From an uncultured Candidatus Melainabacteria bacterium (GTDB taxonomy: Bacteria > Cyanobacteriota > Vampirovibrionia > LMEP-6097): 5,491 nt of DNA. The stretch covers positions 1 to 5,491 of the forward strand of contig CALBDR010000076.1 in assembly GCA_937927525.1 (NCBI GenBank). The letters are read 5' to 3'. Of the stretch, positions 5,332 to 5,491 are shown piece after piece; the first letter of the stretch is position 1, and each line of letters opens with the position of its first letter. A program made the position numbers and the translations under genes. The notes under the pieces were generated by a model, which worked only from the letters and a program-made list of their open reading frames with translations, searched no databases and was not told the DNA's origin.

Positions 5332-5490
5332 TTATTTTTCAGGAAAAGTGATTGACCCTTCCTCAACCTCCATGGGTTCAAGTGGAGGATTCAAGTCGGG
5401 ATGGACAGTAATAAATCCGTCATCCTCGATATCATTCTGAGGTGCTTTGATTGGGGCAGATACACTCTCCGATTCCGGGTAAGGTACCTG
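5332..5490 (-). CDS. 3' end of an unidentified acidic, proline-containing protein (partial)
   Basis: On the minus strand a frame is open from the right edge to the TAA at 5332-5334, giving 52 residues. The sequence is rich in Glu, Asp and Pro, with 'NDIEDDGFITVHPDLNPPLEP' spread over the middle and 'GSITFPEK' at the end. It has no cysteine, membrane segment or recognisable motif. It is transcribed in the same direction as gp32 and ends just before the gp32 promoter. In T4 the genes upstream of 32 are 33 and 59, but this tail does not look like either to me, so no name is given. A disordered acidic C-terminus is consistent with a protein-interaction tail. The start lies outside the window. Confidence 0.6.
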   Translation of the reverse strand, partial: QVPYPESESVSAPIKAPQNDIEDDGFITVHPDLNPPLEPMEVEEGSITFPEK

Positions 5491-5491
5491 C

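Noticed and set aside
5367..5388. Inverted repeat CCTCCA / TGGAGG with a 10-nt loop
   Set aside because: It lies inside the partial minus-strand coding region, has only six pairs and no T-run, so it is not a credible terminator.
1..5491. tRNA genes, CRISPR arrays, insertion sequences or defence genes
   Set aside because: No cloverleaf, direct-repeat array, terminal inverted repeat or transposase-like protein was seen; the window is almost fully coding with phage genes.

Overview
The window looks like a structural-gene segment of a T4-like myovirus, most similar in gene content and protein style to marine (cyanophage-type) T4 relatives. Two genes support this directly. The minus-strand gene at 4346-5260 has the layout of T4 gp32 ssDNA-binding protein but no cysteine, as I recall for cyanophage gp32. 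The plus-strand gene at 470-1288 carries a T4 gp19/gp48/gp54 tail-tube fold signature. The host cannot be determined from the sequence; a marine cyanobacterium is the best guess.

Layout: positions 3-4349 read rightward as one tightly packed late/tail module. It holds a 5'-truncated conserved protein of unknown function (3-470), a gp54/gp48-like baseplate tail-tube protein (470-1288, start overlapping the previous stop), a gp26-like baseplate hub/assembly protein with two CxxC pairs (1300-2034), a small gp51-like reading frame (2052-2210) and a 711-residue repeat-rich protein that is probably the tape measure (2214-4349). Two T4-type late promoter motifs lie inside this module: a perfect TATAAATA at 224-231 and a near match at 2094-2101. 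Positions 4346-5490 read leftward: gp32 with its own sigma70-like promoter, and upstream of it the 3' end of an unidentified acidic, proline-containing protein. The two modules converge with their stop codons overlapping.

The most notable observation is at the end of the gp26-like gene. Four codons before its stop there is a T TTT TTT heptamer in the exact X XXY YYZ phase for -1 ribosomal frameshifting. The -1 frame is open from that point through the whole gp51-like reading frame, which has no visible Shine-Dalgarno of its own. An SD-like GAGGT lies 8 nt upstream, and a perfect 9-bp complementary pair begins 7 nt downstream. This predicts a 303-residue gp26-gp51 fusion made just before the tape-measure gene, the same architecture as the lambda G/G-T tail assembly chaperones. 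It suggests that gp26/gp51 of this phage are a frameshift-coupled tail chaperone pair.

Together the plus-strand genes would build the baseplate hub, start the tail tube and set tail length. The minus-strand gene serves DNA replication and recombination.
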